64,000 nt of DNA from Zhongshania aliphaticivorans (GTDB lineage Bacteria > Pseudomonadota > Gammaproteobacteria > Pseudomonadales > Spongiibacteraceae): NCBI RefSeq assembly GCF_902705875.1, contig NZ_CACSIK010000001.1, positions 1,690,615 to 1,754,614 of the forward strand, given 5' to 3'. Shown here in pieces: positions 9,005 to 17,411 of this stretch. Position numbers and translations under genes: made by a program. Every line of letters begins with the position of its first letter. The first letter of the stretch is position 1. The notes under the pieces were generated by a model. The model ran no database searches. It saw only the letters and a program-made list of their open reading frames with translations, and had not been told where the DNA came from.

Positions 9005-9448
9005 ATGACGCTCTCTATACAGGAAATGTCAGACCGCTTTGAAATTCAGGACATGCTATACCGCTACGCTGATATTATTGATCGCAAAGCAGTGGATGAA
9101 CTAAATACGATATTTACCGCCGACGCGCATATTGATTACAGCGCGTTTGGCGGTACGGTAGGTGACTTGGTTTCTACCATCGTTTTTTTGAATGAAGCGC
9201 TTCCCGCTTTTAGCGCTTCGCAGCATTTAAATGCAAATATTCAAATCACTGTCGATGGCGACATCGGACATGGCCGAGTCATGTGCTTCAATCCAATGGA
9301 AATGCCAATAGGGGACAACAAACAGGTGTTTATGTTGGGGCTTTGGTATGTTGATGAATACCGCCGGACATCTGAGGGCTGGCGTATTTGTCGTCGCAGT
9401 GAAGAGAAGAGTTGGGTGTTTAACGTACCGGATTTTATGGCGTTGTGA
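9005..9448 (+). CDS. NTF2-like / SnoaL-like protein
   Basis: The 147-residue protein has the alpha+beta cone fold pattern of the SnoaL-like polyketide cyclase/dehydratase group. The opening EIQDMLYRYADIIDRK and the later FTADAHIDYSAFGG are characteristic, and a C-terminal sheet includes GWRICRRSEEK. Members act as isomerases, dehydratases or binding proteins in catabolism of steroids and aromatics. AAGGAG at 8992-8997 sits 7 bp before the ATG and decides the start over an upstream in-frame ATG at 8954. The gene ends in a terminator, closing the cluster that begins at 3624. Confidence 0.75.
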   Translation: MTLSIQEMSDRFEIQDMLYRYADIIDRKAVDELNTIFTADAHIDYSAFGGTVGDLVSTIVFLNEALPAFSASQHLNANIQITVDGDIGHGRVMCFNPMEMPIGDNKQVFMLGLWYVDEYRRTSEGWRICRRSEEKSWVFNVPDFMAL

Positions 9449-9482
9449 TCGCGGTTATTAGTGGTGTGTCTGCATAGTTAAT

Positions 9483-9516
9483 ATCTGAGGGGTGCGTGCC
9501 GCGCCCCTCAGATTTT
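9483..9516 (+). terminator. Rho-independent terminator
   Basis: A 10-bp perfect stem (ATCTGAGGGG, 9483-9492, with 9504-9513) is followed by a short T run. It lies between the end of the NTF2-like gene and the convergent dehalogenase gene. Confidence 0.75.
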
Positions 9517-9533
9517 CGTATTTACTTGCTTGC

Positions 9534-10445
9534 CTATTTATTTGTTTTGGCAATAAATTCAAGAATTACCTCGACCAAGCGTTCGCTTTGGTCTTCTTGT
9601 AAAAAGTGGCCGCCATCCTTAATGGTGGTATGAGCTTGGCCCTCGCAACCTGGAATCATTTTGCGAAAAATGGGCTCGCCACCGGCAGTAATGGGGTCTT
9701 TGTCACTAAAGGCCGTCAACAAGGGTTTTTCTATTTTGCTGAGGGTTTCCCACGCTTTGCGATTAGGCACAGCGGCCGGATCCTCTGGTGAAATCGGAAC
9801 TAACATGGGGAATTGGCGTGCACCGGCTTTATAGCTTTCATCGGGGAAGGGCGCGTCGTAGGCCGCAATCGTTTCTGCTGACACTGGATTGACACAGGCA
9901 CCGGCAATGATTTTACCCACGGTAAAGCTGGGAATGTTTTGCGATAGTTGCTGCCATTGAATAAATGCTTCACCGGGATGATGGTCGCCCGTAGGCAGCA
10001 TCGTATTTGCAGCAATGGTGCGGCTAAAGCGATTATTCTCTTCGGCCAGTAAGCGTAAGCCAATTAAGCCACCCCAATCCTGACAAAAGAGCGTGATGTC
10101 TTGTAGATCCAATTGAATGAGTAGTGCGCGTATCCAATCTACATGTCGTTGGTAGGTATAATCGCTGCGCTCGCTGGGTTTATCTGAGCGGCCAAAGCCA
10201 ATAAGGTCAGGGGCAATCACCCGAAATCCGGCTACCGCTAGACCGGGAATCATCTTCCGGTATAAATAACTCCACGTTGGTTCACCGTGCATTAGCAAAA
10301 TGGGCGGCGCCTGTTTTGGGCCTTCGTCAACATAATGTAGGCGTAGGCTTCCCCCCTCAGTATCGTCAACCTCAATATAATTAGGTGAAAAAGGGTAGTC
10401 CGCTAAATTAGCAAAACAGTGGTCGGGGGTACGTAGGGATTTCAT
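9534..10445 (-). CDS. dhmA: Haloalkane dehalogenase
   Basis: The 303-residue alpha/beta hydrolase should cleave carbon-halogen bonds hydrolytically. The oxyanion motif is HGEPTWSYLYRKM (H53-E55). The nucleophile is D123 in FCQDWGG, with the halide-holding W124 directly after it. The acid is in FSDKDP (D250, after strand 7, as in subfamily I) and the catalytic base is H280 in DGGHFLQED. Spacing and length match DhlA/DhmA (about 300-310 residues). The ATG overlaps the stop of the upstream TetR gene by 4 bp, so the two form one operon. Epoxide hydrolase or luciferase-like relatives are less likely because of the E-P after HG and the QDW motif. Confidence 0.87.
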   Translation of the reverse strand: MKSLRTPDHCFANLADYPFSPNYIEVDDTEGGSLRLHYVDEGPKQAPPILLMHGEPTWSYLYRKMIPGLAVAGFRVIAPDLIGFGRSDKPSERSDYTYQRHVDWIRALLIQLDLQDITLFCQDWGGLIGLRLLAEENNRFSRTIAANTMLPTGDHHPGEAFIQWQQLSQNIPSFTVGKIIAGACVNPVSAETIAAYDAPFPDESYKAGARQFPMLVPISPEDPAAVPNRKAWETLSKIEKPLLTAFSDKDPITAGGEPIFRKMIPGCEGQAHTTIKDGGHFLQEDQSERLVEVILEFIAKTNK

Positions 10446-11050
10446 ATTTGTGCTCCATTTTTAGGTTTTATATCAAGCGTGGTAGTTATGTGTGTGGCTT
10501 TTGCTAGCAGTGCGTGATGCTCATGGGGTAGGCGGCTACTTACCAGTAAGCCAAATAATTGCAATTGGAGGTTATCAGCGGTGGCTTCAATGTCGGCATT
10601 TGGCGATAAAATCTTCTCTACCTGTAAACGTTTTAAATTATTGCGCAGGCCTAATAACACTTTGAGAGTACCTTCGTGTAGACAGGTATTAATATCGGGA
10701 TTTTCCGCCGCGCGCTCAAGGGTGGTATTAACTAGCAAGCAACTAGGAGGCTGGTGGTATTTACTGGCACTTAGAGGAATAGAAGTAAAAAAATCCTGCA
10801 AGCCCTTTAGAGCGTCTTCAGCCTCAAGATAATGTTTTATACGCCAGTCAATCACGGTGGCGATATAGTGCTTAAGACTGGCAATAAATAAGTCGTGCTT
10901 TGAGCCAAAGCGATGATAGATGGCTGGAGACTTAAGCCCTAATGCAGTTTCAATTTCTCGGGTACCTGTCGCCGCATAGCCTTGTCGCCAGAAAAGCTGC
11001 GTTGCTGCATCAAGTAGTTGCTTTGATTCTTGTTGTCGTGGCCGGGCCAT
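10442..11050 (-). CDS. TetR-family transcriptional regulator
   Basis: The 202-residue repressor-type protein has the standard N-terminal helix-turn-helix: an AATQLFWRQGYAATGTREIETALGLKSPAIYHRFGS-like region at residues 15-50, read here as segments. The ligand domain is all-helical and variable. It is transcribed first in a two-gene operon with the haloalkane dehalogenase (4-bp overlap). That arrangement suggests it controls the operon in response to a substrate or product. A 10-bp inverted repeat lies 28-75 bp upstream of its start and is a plausible operator. Confidence 0.88.
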   Translation of the reverse strand: MARPRQQESKQLLDAATQLFWRQGYAATGTREIETALGLKSPAIYHRFGSKHDLFIASLKHYIATVIDWRIKHYLEAEDALKGLQDFFTSIPLSASKYHQPPSCLLVNTTLERAAENPDINTCLHEGTLKVLLGLRNNLKRLQVEKILSPNADIEATADNLQLQLFGLLVSSRLPHEHHALLAKATHITTTLDIKPKNGAQI

Positions 11051-11077
11051 GCGTTATCCATTTTATAACAGTTGATA

Positions 11078-11125
11078 CAAAATAGATTGAGTTAACGGCA
11101 AGGTCAAGCGGTGACATCTATTTTG
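11078..11125. promoter_or_regulatory. Candidate TetR operator (inverted repeat)
   Basis: CAAAATAGAT (11078-11087) is repeated inverted as ATCTATTTTG (11116-11125), with a 28-bp spacer. It lies in the 133-bp gap upstream of the TetR/dehalogenase operon. The arms are perfect, but the spacer is long for a single TetR dimer site, so this may be two half-sites. Binding is inferred from position only. Confidence 0.4.
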
Positions 11126-11183
11126 ATGTTAATTTTTAAAAAAACGCAACGGCGGCCTTAGTATCGTTGCGCTTAGAGCGGGC

Positions 11184-12998
11184 TCAGGCGGTAGCTGGCG
11201 TACTTTCTTCCGAGCTAGGCTTGGGGTTTTCTGGTGGTACAAAGCTAATTACGGTGTCGCCGGTTTGAAACTTACGGGCGTTTTGGCTTAGCCACTCTAA
11301 TTTTCCATTTTCCGGAATGATCGCCAAGCGCACTGCGTCGTCGGGCAGTTTCGCTAAAAAATCTGTTTCTGAATAGGAGTCGGTGATGCTGGTTTTACGA
11401 ATTGCCCAGCCTCTAATCATACGTGTCCATAATTCAGCATAAGAAATATTCGCAGAAAAAGCAGTTATACCTCGTCGTGTTTCTGAAACCACCCGTTTGT
11501 GGCGCTCTACATCGCTATCGTAGGGCTGAAAAACACGATGACGTCCAAGATGCGGGGCAAAATGGTTGCATACCATGGAGTTGTAATGATTATTACCGGT
11601 GGCAGCCAATACTGTATAAATATTGTCTAATGCCATGGCTTCCTCTGCCATATCAGACAACACCTCGCCAAACCAGGTATCCACCCCTTGCTGACGGGCC
11701 GATTGCAAACGGCCCCACTCAGAGTCAGCAATAACGACTTCTTGATCAACTTTTTTTAAGGCTATGGCTAGCTCAATGGTCCAGGGTGATGCGCCAACAA
11801 TTAAAATTCGCCCTTTACCAGGTGAGCCCAATTTAAGTAATTTTGTCAGTGGCCCTAGTGAAAACCCATGGGCGAGAATAGTGGCAAATATCAGCATGAA
11901 TACTGCTGGCACCAAATATTGGGCGTCTTCAAAGCCAGCATTAATCAACGCGGGTGCAAATGCCCCTGCTGACGCAGCGGCCACAACACCACGCGGCGCT
12001 ATCCATGCAATTAACAAGCGATCTTGCCAGCTGCAGTCGGTGCGAATCGTCGCCAAAAATACTGCCAGTGGTCTAACAACAAAAACAAAGCCAAACACCA
12101 TTGCCACCAATTGCCAATGTATTGATTGCAGGGCAGTCTTGGTTAATGACGCGGTTAAAACAACAAATAAAAATGACACTAGAATTAAAGTGACATACTC
12201 TTTGAAACGCCGCATTTCATCCAAGCTACGCAAGCCCATATTGCCCATAACCACCCCCATTAATGTGGTCGCAAGGAGGCCGGACTCGTGTTGAACGAGA
12301 TCCGAGAGGGCGTAGACAGCTAAAACACAGGCAATAATTGACGGCGCTTTTAGGTATTCAGGAATCCAACCTCTACGAAAACTATACCCAAGTCCGTAAG
12401 CAATACCGCCACCTAATATGACGGACGCTGCCAATGCCAGCCCCAAGCTCGCGAAAATAGACTGAATAGCAGGGCCTTCGCCGGAATACAGTAAATATTG
12501 GTAGACCAACACTGCCAGCAATACCCCTATGGGGTCATTGATAATACCTTCCCATTTAAGATAAGACGCGGTGCGCCGATTGAGCTTGGCGTGTTTAAGC
12601 AGCGGCATTATTACTGTTGGGCCAGTGACAACTAAAATGGCACCAAGAAGTGCGGCAATCCCCCAGCTTAGCCCGCCAATGTAATGCGCGACACAAAGAC
12701 CGATCCCCCAGGCCAAAACCACGCCAACCGAGGTGAGGCGTCGAGTAACCTGCGCGGTTTCACGTAATTCGTGGAATTGAAGATTAAGCCCGCCTTCAAA
12801 AAGAATGATGGCAACAAACAATGAGGTAACGGCGGTTAGGCCATCGCCAAAATCAACACTGGGTTGAATCCAGCCGCTGATGGGGCCAAGTAAAAGCCCG
12901 CAGACTGCTAGCAATACAATGGCGGGTAGGCGAAACCGCCACGCCAGCCACTGACAGAAAATCCCGGCAACTAAAATACTGACTAAAGCGTGGGTCAT
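11184..12998 (-). CDS. Cation/proton antiporter (CPA family) with RCK-like C-terminal domain
   Basis: The 604-residue membrane protein should exchange Na+ or K+ for protons across the inner membrane. The first 390 residues form about 12 transmembrane helices with family motifs FEGGLNL, VTGPTVIMPL and EGIINDPIGVLLA, where the N-D pair is the ion-binding site. Residues from about 395 (GKGRILIVGASPWTIELA) form a Rossmann-like TrkA_N domain, followed by a possible TrkA_C tail. This is the layout of regulated NhaP/KefB-like antiporters. The gene lies 133 bp upstream of the TetR operon on the same strand. The ion cannot be decided from sequence. Confidence 0.85.
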   Translation of the reverse strand: MTHALVSILVAGIFCQWLAWRFRLPAIVLLAVCGLLLGPISGWIQPSVDFGDGLTAVTSLFVAIILFEGGLNLQFHELRETAQVTRRLTSVGVVLAWGIGLCVAHYIGGLSWGIAALLGAILVVTGPTVIMPLLKHAKLNRRTASYLKWEGIINDPIGVLLAVLVYQYLLYSGEGPAIQSIFASLGLALAASVILGGGIAYGLGYSFRRGWIPEYLKAPSIIACVLAVYALSDLVQHESGLLATTLMGVVMGNMGLRSLDEMRRFKEYVTLILVSFLFVVLTASLTKTALQSIHWQLVAMVFGFVFVVRPLAVFLATIRTDCSWQDRLLIAWIAPRGVVAAASAGAFAPALINAGFEDAQYLVPAVFMLIFATILAHGFSLGPLTKLLKLGSPGKGRILIVGASPWTIELAIALKKVDQEVVIADSEWGRLQSARQQGVDTWFGEVLSDMAEEAMALDNIYTVLAATGNNHYNSMVCNHFAPHLGRHRVFQPYDSDVERHKRVVSETRRGITAFSANISYAELWTRMIRGWAIRKTSITDSYSETDFLAKLPDDAVRLAIIPENGKLEWLSQNARKFQTGDTVISFVPPENPKPSSEESTPATA

Positions 12999-13085
12999 GG
13001 GTAGGGCTCTATGATGTTTTTATCAATCTATTAAACGATGCTATGCCTCGGGTATACAAGAGACCATTTTCTCGTTCTAAGATTC

Positions 13086-13110
13086 TCATTACGTAAAAGC
13101 GGGAATCCAG
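13086..13110. repeat. Degenerate copy of the TCATT...GGGAATCCAG palindromic repeat
   Basis: TCATT at 13086 and GGGAATCCAG at 13101-13110 match the outer parts of the perfect hairpin repeat found inside hsdM (18803-18828). Here the left arm is eroded (ACGTAAAAGC between them). It lies between the divergent antiporter and lipoprotein genes. Confidence 0.5.
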
Positions 13111-13181
13111 ATCAATTCATCTGGGCGTGATTAAGGTATGATTGACCGATATTAAAAAGTGAAAAGGGAGGGGTGGATAAT

Positions 13182-14804
13182 ATGGCCAGATTACAATGCG
13201 CCATTGCTTGGTATTTATGTGTATTGATACTTGGCGGCTGTGCTGGTCATGTTGAGAATAAGCGCTTTGAGTATGGCGCTCAAACGGCCCCAGTGTTCAC
13301 TGGCAGCCTCAAGCGTGACCTTTTCGTAGAGGGCCATGTGGCTTATCAAGATCAGGCGCAAACCGAGTTTGCTGGCACGTTTGATACACAGGGATTTCCT
13401 CACCACGGTGTATTAACGCAGCGTTATATTGACGTCAACAACAAGCCCGTCACGATAAAACTCAACGGTAAATTTAAGGTGACTAGCACCGTCAGCGCGA
13501 TTAGTTTTTCAGGTGCTTTTTCTATTGAAGATGAACGCCAGCAAATTCTAGCGCAGAGTACTAAAAGCAAGTGGCGTGGCAAATACAGCAATGTTCACCC
13601 ATTTCAAGCCCCGTTATTAATGACTTTAAATGGCAAAAATCAATACTTACAATATCGCCGGAATATCAGTCCAAAAGGCAGACCAGAGACCTACCCAATT
13701 ATTCATCGTAACTTGGCAGGGCCGTTTACAATCAAAGCCGGCTTTCTTGAAGGTCTGCCACGCGGGGTAATAAAGATCAGCGCGGTTAACGATCAGAACA
13801 AGTATTTTGCCGTTGAGAGGCAATATTTTAACTACCAGATTACTCCACAGCCGGTGCATTATTTTTATTATGAGCCAGGCACGTTTTCAAATATTGAGCT
13901 ACTTGGCAACTGTGATCACGCACCTAACCTCACTGTGCCACAGCATTTATTACAAGTGTTTGTTTACGATTGTGCAAAAACGCAATTCTATGCCCTAAGC
14001 GAGGATTATCCCGAGTCAGTGTTAGAGATTTCTACCCGGGATATCGACAATGGAGGCATCTTCCATCGTCTACGAATTTATCAGCATGGGGTCATCACTG
14101 AGGCTAATGTGAACGTCGATGCACTTTACGAAGGAAAATGGCTGTATCACGGTCCCTTAACAACCATGTTTTACGGCAACCTGAATCATTATCAAATGTA
14201 TGAATTAGGAAAGCCCATTGGTATTGGTATTAAGATGGATGAAAATGGCGCTAATTTTGTGAGTGCAAATCAAGGTGATAGCGGTATAGACCTTCCTGAT
14301 AGCGGGTTGAGAAACAGTATAGAAAGCCAATATCTATGGTATAAACAGCGTGTGGATGAACACTTTTCATCACTGCTGAGTAGCGTCATTTTATCGCCAA
14401 GTGAGCTTAATAAGTTAAAAGCTGATTTATTAAAAGATATAAATGAAAATAAACCACTTGCAAAAGACGGTCAGGTAGCCGGGTTGCCGGGGCTCTGGGA
14501 AAGCTGGCAGCGGCAAAGCATTGCGCAACTCAGCACTTGGCAAAATAGCAAAGAATCTCCACTGGCATTAAAGCGGCAAATTTTAGAAAACTTGGAAAAA
14601 TGGTATGAGCAAAGTGAGGTTTTACTTTTAGCCGAATCCTCGCAACGCTGTGCACGTGCTGGCAAAAGCCTTAACAGCCAAGACTGGCGCTGCGAACTTC
14701 GCCCAAACAGCGAACTTATACAGGTGTGTGAGCGTTATTTTGATGTGCAAAAATGCCAAACTATGAGTGATAATTTTGTCCGCAGTCAAAATAAAACAAA
14801 GTAA
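13182..14804 (+). CDS. Hypothetical lipoprotein, 540 aa
   Basis: The product opens with a lipoprotein signal (a hydrophobic stretch then LILGGC at about residues 18-23) and is therefore predicted to be lipid-anchored in the envelope. The mature part has beta-rich segments with scattered glycine-tyrosine turns (YEGKWLYHGPL, FYGNLNHYQMYELGKPIG) that recall MORN-type repeats, though too irregular to assign. A helical C-terminal third carries four cysteines (QRCARAG, WRCELR, QVCERYF, QKCQTM), probably disulfide-bonded. I do not recognise the family. The start is set by the GAGGGG site 8 bp before ATG 13182; a GTG at 13173 overlaps that site and is less likely. Confidence 0.65.
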   Translation: MARLQCAIAWYLCVLILGGCAGHVENKRFEYGAQTAPVFTGSLKRDLFVEGHVAYQDQAQTEFAGTFDTQGFPHHGVLTQRYIDVNNKPVTIKLNGKFKVTSTVSAISFSGAFSIEDERQQILAQSTKSKWRGKYSNVHPFQAPLLMTLNGKNQYLQYRRNISPKGRPETYPIIHRNLAGPFTIKAGFLEGLPRGVIKISAVNDQNKYFAVERQYFNYQITPQPVHYFYYEPGTFSNIELLGNCDHAPNLTVPQHLLQVFVYDCAKTQFYALSEDYPESVLEISTRDIDNGGIFHRLRIYQHGVITEANVNVDALYEGKWLYHGPLTTMFYGNLNHYQMYELGKPIGIGIKMDENGANFVSANQGDSGIDLPDSGLRNSIESQYLWYKQRVDEHFSSLLSSVILSPSELNKLKADLLKDINENKPLAKDGQVAGLPGLWESWQRQSIAQLSTWQNSKESPLALKRQILENLEKWYEQSEVLLLAESSQRCARAGKSLNSQDWRCELRPNSELIQVCERYFDVQKCQTMSDNFVRSQNKTK

Positions 14805-14909
14805 AGCGTGGCAATCTTTCCATACTATCCATACAAAATGGGCAATTAGATAATACAATGGGCGATCAACTCCATTGTTCCATTTACAGCAGTACAGGCA
14901 GCAATCTAC

Positions 14910-15848
14910 ATGTGGTTTAAAAATCTTTTGATCTACCGTTTTACCAAGCCTTTCACATTGACAGCAGAAGAGGTTAATACAAAATTAGCTGAAAAATGCT
15001 TTGCACCCTGCAATAGCCAAGACGTATCCAGTTACGGCTGGGCAATGCCACTAGGCAATCAAGGCAGCGAATATATTCATGCCACCAATGGCTGCATAAT
15101 GATCTGCGCGCAGAAACAAGACAAAATTTTGCCAGCGTCCGTAGTCAACGATGTGTTAGCCGATAAGATAGAAGAAATTAAAGAGGCCGAAGACCGTATT
15201 CCTGGCCGCAAAGAACGCACTGAGCTAAAAGAAGAAATCACATTCTCTTTAATCCCCAGAGCCTTTACGCGCACCAATCGGGTGTTTGCCTACATTGCAC
15301 CTGAGCAAGGCTTGCTTGTTGTAAATAGCGGCTCACATAATCGCGCTGAAGAACTGCTTAACTTCTTGCGTGAGTCGCTAGGCAGTTTGCCGCTGATACC
15401 CGTAAAAGCAAAAAACGTAGCACAACATCAAATGACCGAATGGCTTACCCAAGGCAGCGCGCCGACTGGCTTTGAGCTAGGTGGTGAATGTGAGCTTAGA
15501 GACAAAGCTGACGAAAGCGCAGTAATTCGCTGTAAAAATCAAAATCTATGCGCCTCTGAAATAACCAACCATATTGAAGCGGGCATGTTCGTTAATAAAA
15601 TAGCCTTGCGCTGGACTGGCGACATTGAATTCATTGTCGATGACCAGCTCACCATCAAGCGTCTTAATTTTGGTGACCTAATACAAGACAAAATTGGAGA
15701 TGTGAACACGGAAAGCGCAGCCGAACAGTTCGATGTCGATTTTGCGATTATGAGCGCCGAATTCGCTAAATTTATTCCAGCGGTATTAGAAGCTTTTGGC
15801 GGTGAAGACCTCAGTGATATAGGTGAGGTTATTACTAGCGCAGCGTAA
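14910..15848 (+). CDS. rdgC: Recombination-associated protein RdgC
   Basis: The 312-residue protein matches RdgC over its whole length, from the MWFKNLLIYRFTKPF opening to the FGGEDL C-terminal motif. RdgC forms a ring-shaped dimer that binds double-stranded DNA without sequence preference and restrains RecA filament activity. In some bacteria it also aids pilin variation or phage-linked functions. The sequence is full length (E. coli RdgC is 303 residues). It is a single-gene unit with its own terminator just downstream. Confidence 0.95.
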   Translation: MWFKNLLIYRFTKPFTLTAEEVNTKLAEKCFAPCNSQDVSSYGWAMPLGNQGSEYIHATNGCIMICAQKQDKILPASVVNDVLADKIEEIKEAEDRIPGRKERTELKEEITFSLIPRAFTRTNRVFAYIAPEQGLLVVNSGSHNRAEELLNFLRESLGSLPLIPVKAKNVAQHQMTEWLTQGSAPTGFELGGECELRDKADESAVIRCKNQNLCASEITNHIEAGMFVNKIALRWTGDIEFIVDDQLTIKRLNFGDLIQDKIGDVNTESAAEQFDVDFAIMSAEFAKFIPAVLEAFGGEDLSDIGEVITSAA

Positions 15849-15896
15849 GGATATTTAATGAACGCTGTGTTTGAATCATTTTTTGAACACAGTATT

Positions 15897-15930
15897 AAAG
15901 GCGCATGCTGAAAAGCATAGCGCCTTTTTT
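15897..15930 (+). terminator. Rho-independent terminator of rdgC
   Basis: AAAGGCGC (15897-15904) pairs with GCGCCTTT (15920-15927). The stem continues as ATGCT/AGCAT around a GAAA tetraloop with one bulged A, and ends in TTTTTT. An outer CAGTATTA/TAATACTG pair (15890-15897 and 15936-15943) could extend it. Confidence 0.92.
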
Positions 15931-15969
15931 CATCATAATACTGTTTAATATTTAAGCTGTGTTGCTTAC

Positions 15970-17145
15970 TTATGACGCGTTCATCTTCTCTGTCAGCTTC
16001 TGGAATTCAGAGCGCACATCTTCGTTTTTGAATACCCGAATGTCGGGCATCTGTATACCCATCAAGGTTTCAAAGGTATTTCGGCCTTCACGAATCATGC
16101 TGACTACAGCGGAGCTCAAACTGACAGTGCGGTAGGTATTGTCAGCCACCAAGCCTTCCTTACTGGCAATGTCCCGCGCCTTTTCAACTTTAGCTTTCTG
16201 GTCCTTCAGCATCTTTGTGTACAGTTCTATCACTTCAATGGTGAGTTTATTGGCTTGAACATTTGCCTTTAATATGTCGACATTGACGCCATTTTTCATC
16301 AACAAGCGTGATTCTTTGATATTCGCGTTGGCTTCATCTTTATAAGCGACGAGTTTGGGCAGGTAGTGTTCATCAACCCGTGCAATAAAGGTGTCCTGCA
16401 TAGTGGTTACTATCCGGTACAGAATAACGACCATACCGTAATACTTTTTTGCATGTTCCAAGCTCTCTGAGGTTTCATTGCTAAGGGCTTCAAGCTGGTC
16501 AGTTACGTCTTTAATTGTCCGAAAAACCACTGACATTGAAATTATGTCATCACCCACAACAGACGACATTAATGTTTCAAGCTGCTCAGTGTTTACAGTT
16601 ACGCCTATACTTGCAAGAGCTTGGCGGAGCTCATCCTTAATACTGGCAAGATCACTTTTGTAAGCTGCTAAATCCTTTTCAGCTGCTTCAATTAACTGGT
16701 CGTAGTCACCTTTGGTTGAGGCGACAAAGCGCTTGAGGGTTTGTGTCGGCGTTACACTGCCAACCATTGATTTACCCGAGGTGGGGGCAAGGATTCGCTT
16801 GGATTTATAGCCGACTATATCGCTATTTACCTGCTCAATTTTACGTTCAAGTTTTCGGTACTGTGTTCTCAGCTCCTTAATGGTTTTAGAGCCAAGCATA
16901 CCAATGGCCTCATCGACCAATTTGTCGATATCTGATTGCGCATCTTCCATATCTCGCCCTAGAAACTTGGACTCTTCCAGAGTGGGTAATTCATCATGCA
17001 CCGCCAGTGCGTTTCCTAGTACCTTCAGTAAGTCCGAAAGATCGTAAGAGACCACATCATCTGCTGATGTTTCCATGTCAGAGGCAATCGCTGAAAAAGA
17101 GAAAAGTGAAATAAGCAAAATTGCGGGTAGGCTGCGCAGCATCAT
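15970..17145 (-). CDS. Hypothetical periplasmic coiled-coil protein, 391 aa
   Basis: The product begins MMLRSLPAILLISLFSFSAIAS, a good Sec signal peptide. The rest is almost all helical, with long heptad-like stretches (residues 80-130 and 150-200, and the segment around KMLKDQKAKVEKARD), and it lacks cysteine in the mature part. I do not recognise a family. The start at 17145 is chosen because AAGGA lies about 10 bp upstream and the signal peptide then starts correctly; an ATG at 17172 adds nine charged residues and has no site. It sits between rdgC (convergent) and the divergent restriction-modification operon. It could be an envelope scaffold, but nothing shows a specific function. Confidence 0.6.
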   Translation of the reverse strand: MMLRSLPAILLISLFSFSAIASDMETSADDVVSYDLSDLLKVLGNALAVHDELPTLEESKFLGRDMEDAQSDIDKLVDEAIGMLGSKTIKELRTQYRKLERKIEQVNSDIVGYKSKRILAPTSGKSMVGSVTPTQTLKRFVASTKGDYDQLIEAAEKDLAAYKSDLASIKDELRQALASIGVTVNTEQLETLMSSVVGDDIISMSVVFRTIKDVTDQLEALSNETSESLEHAKKYYGMVVILYRIVTTMQDTFIARVDEHYLPKLVAYKDEANANIKESRLLMKNGVNVDILKANVQANKLTIEVIELYTKMLKDQKAKVEKARDIASKEGLVADNTYRTVSLSSAVVSMIREGRNTFETLMGIQMPDIRVFKNEDVRSEFQKLTEKMNAS

Positions 17146-17411
17146 TACTTCGTCGTCCTTGAATAAATACATTATGCAGCATCAAGCTGCTGTTTCTTTT
17201 GAGATTCTAACCCAGATTTGATAATGAGGCCTTATTTGCTAAGGCTTTCTGTTAGATGTCATGTTCGCGTTTTGCACTCAAAGGAAGTTTTCAGAACATC
17301 GCTTAAGTAAAGGGCTTACCAAACTAGCCGTAGCTGATAGAATCCCCGCATAATGACAAGCCAGCGCAATGATGAGTTAGCGCTAAGTCCATCATGTTTA
17401 AGGGAAGCACC

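Noticed and set aside
11764..12294. 176-codon plus-strand frame
   Set aside because: Antisense to the well-supported antiporter gene; its sequence is rich in T, N and A as expected from reverse reading of a membrane protein.
17173..17411. Search for a direct repeat of the tRNA-Ser 3' end at the far side of the RM island
   Set aside because: No copy of the tRNA 3' sequence was seen, and there is no integrase gene, so an integrase-made island with att sites is not supported.
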